From Parapristionchus giblindavisi (Eukaryota > Nematoda > Chromadorea > Rhabditida > Diplogasteridae), in the NCBI GenBank assembly GCA_943737045.1, contig CALSFV010000247.1, positions 62,001-126,000 of the forward strand: 64,000 bases of DNA. The letters run 5' to 3'. The translations under genes and the position numbers were made by a program. Under the pieces are notes generated by a model. That model saw nothing but the letters and a program-made list of their open reading frames with translations. It did no database searches and had not been told where the DNA came from. Below, piece by piece: positions 63,089 through 64,000 of the stretch. Within the stretch, counting starts at the first letter, position 1, and every line of letters begins with the position of its first letter.

Positions 63089-63884
63089 TCAATTTCCTTT
63101 CGTGAAGACGCGAGCCGTGTCGCACACTGTGAACTTGGCTGATGTCATCTGAATCAATCAATAATCAATCAATAATCAATCAATAATCAATCGATAATCA
63201 GCGTTCGAACGTGATTCCTACCGTACGATCTTCCGGATCAGCCGATCCCATCTTGTGACCATCACATTTGAAATGATAAGCAGTGTGAGAGTTGTGTTCA
63301 ATGACTGTGATAGAATGGAGAGGCAGAGGAGGTCCAGCCTCCTGAATGGAACTTTAAGGATTACTGTAGCTCAATGGATACGGTACTCTTTTCTGATGCC
63401 AGATCTCGATTGATTTGAGGTCTTCGAGAAGGAGTTGATCAACGAGAACGAAGAGATCACTCTGAAAACAATATTGGAGATTAAAACTAGAAGATCAAAG
63501 AACAAAGATCAAAGATCAAAGATCAAAGATCAAAGATCAAACTACGAACGTGTCCTGGCTGGAACTTTCGGCGATGGGTAACAGAACACTTGAGACGAAT
63601 CTTATCATTCTGACGACCGATCGAATCAGTCAACTGAAATGATCAAACTACAAATCAAAGATCAACTTTTGAATCAAAGATAGAATACCACCTGGATGAA
63701 TAGGTTAGAACGGGCAGGCATAACATCCATGTTAGAAATGCGTACAACAATTGAGAACGAACACGTATCTGAAGAAAACAGAGATAAATTGAGATCAAAG
63801 ATCAAAGATCAAACCAGGAAGAGTCGGTAAGCTCGCGCTGCTAGTAGACACAGACGCGGCTGGTGATGAGTCACCGAGGACCGA
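63089..63884 (-). CDS. PLAT/LH2-like domain protein, 5' end beyond the window
   Basis: Six exons join in frame from 63,884 leftwards: VLGDSSPAASVSTSSASLPT (63,884-63,815), then TCSFSIVVRISNMDVMPARS, LTDSIGRQNDKIRLKCSVTH, then RRKFQPGH/SDLFVLVDQLLL, EDLKSIEIWHQKR, EAGPPLPLHSITVIEHNSHT and AYHFKCDGHKMGSADPEDRT. It ends with FTVCDTARVFTKGN and a TGA. The order of strands with FQPGHSDLF, LKSIEIWH and LHSITVIEH is that of a PLAT/LH2 beta-sandwich, a lipid- and protein-binding domain. The Ser-rich segment before it implies a longer protein starting to the right. Introns contain GATCAAA repeats. Confidence 0.55.
63486..63541. repeat. (GATCAAA)n tandem repeat
   Basis: Six or more consecutive GATCAAA/AGATCAA units in an intron of the PLAT-like gene. 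Single and double copies of this heptamer, or its reverse TTTGATC, are scattered throughout the window, often in introns. Confidence 0.9.
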
Positions 63885-64000
63885 CTTAGATTGAGACCAT
63901 TAAGGACAGTTAAGGACCGTTAGGGTCTTAGAGACTTAAGAATTAAGGACCATTTAGCCCCTAGGGACTTAAGAGTTAATTGTAAGGACCATTAAGGTCT
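63885..64000. repeat. Degenerate GGACCATTAAGG repeats at the right edge
   Basis: Variants of AAGGACC(A/G)TTA(A/G)GG and GACTTAAGA are repeated about five times. The array is cut by the window edge. Confidence 0.6.

Overview
The window is nuclear DNA of a nematode, most likely a free-living rhabditid. It is AT-rich and its genes are split by many short GT-AG introns with TTTCAG-type acceptors. Several starts follow an acceptor-like TTTTTCAG/TTTCCAG, as in trans-spliced worm messages. The product set is animal: PINK1 kinase, BCCIP, peroxisomal MaoC hydratase, SCP2, METTL1, mitoferrin and a CDGSH iron-sulfur protein. The species cannot be assigned. Exons were joined by hand from splice signals and frame continuity; for the better models the exon lengths add up to an intact frame.

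Layout. 1-3,640: foldback repeats. 3,645-5,929 (-): pink-1-like kinase whose C-lobe is not found here. 6,387-14,374 (+): unknown genes repeatedly interrupted by a 3.2-kb TIR element (7,312-10,483), a 5'-truncated non-LTR retrotransposon (about 10,991-12,341) and MITEs. 15,397-23,930: an 8.5-kb near-perfect inverted repeat with a 2.5-kb insertion in only one arm. 24,093-27,733 (+): BCCIP. 28,081-36,982 (-): Lys/Glu-rich protein gene built of duplicated exon modules and hit by a retrotransposon and several MITEs. 37,908-50,885 (+): the recognisable block of maoc-1-like hydratase, SCP2 lipid-transfer protein, METTL1 and mitoferrin, the last three spaced like an operon. 51,106-51,690 (-): two small exon groups. 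53,737-54,963 (+): cisd-like. 55,120-56,425 (-): coiled-coil protein. 57,821-58,696 (+): membrane protein. 59,291-60,333 (+): unknown cysteine-containing protein. 63,089-63,884 (-): PLAT/LH2-like protein running off the right edge.

Functional themes. Hydratase (AKL end) and SCP2 (SKM end) are two parts of peroxisomal multifunctional enzyme 2, in the same order as in the fused animal enzyme. pink-1, mitoferrin and cisd concern mitochondria and iron.

The most unusual signal lies in the repeats. At least three unrelated TIR families (TA-, TNA- and TTAA-type target duplications) and the giant palindrome carry tRNA-like segments with good A and B boxes. The palindrome also has what looks like an internally deleted derivative at 6,058-6,215.
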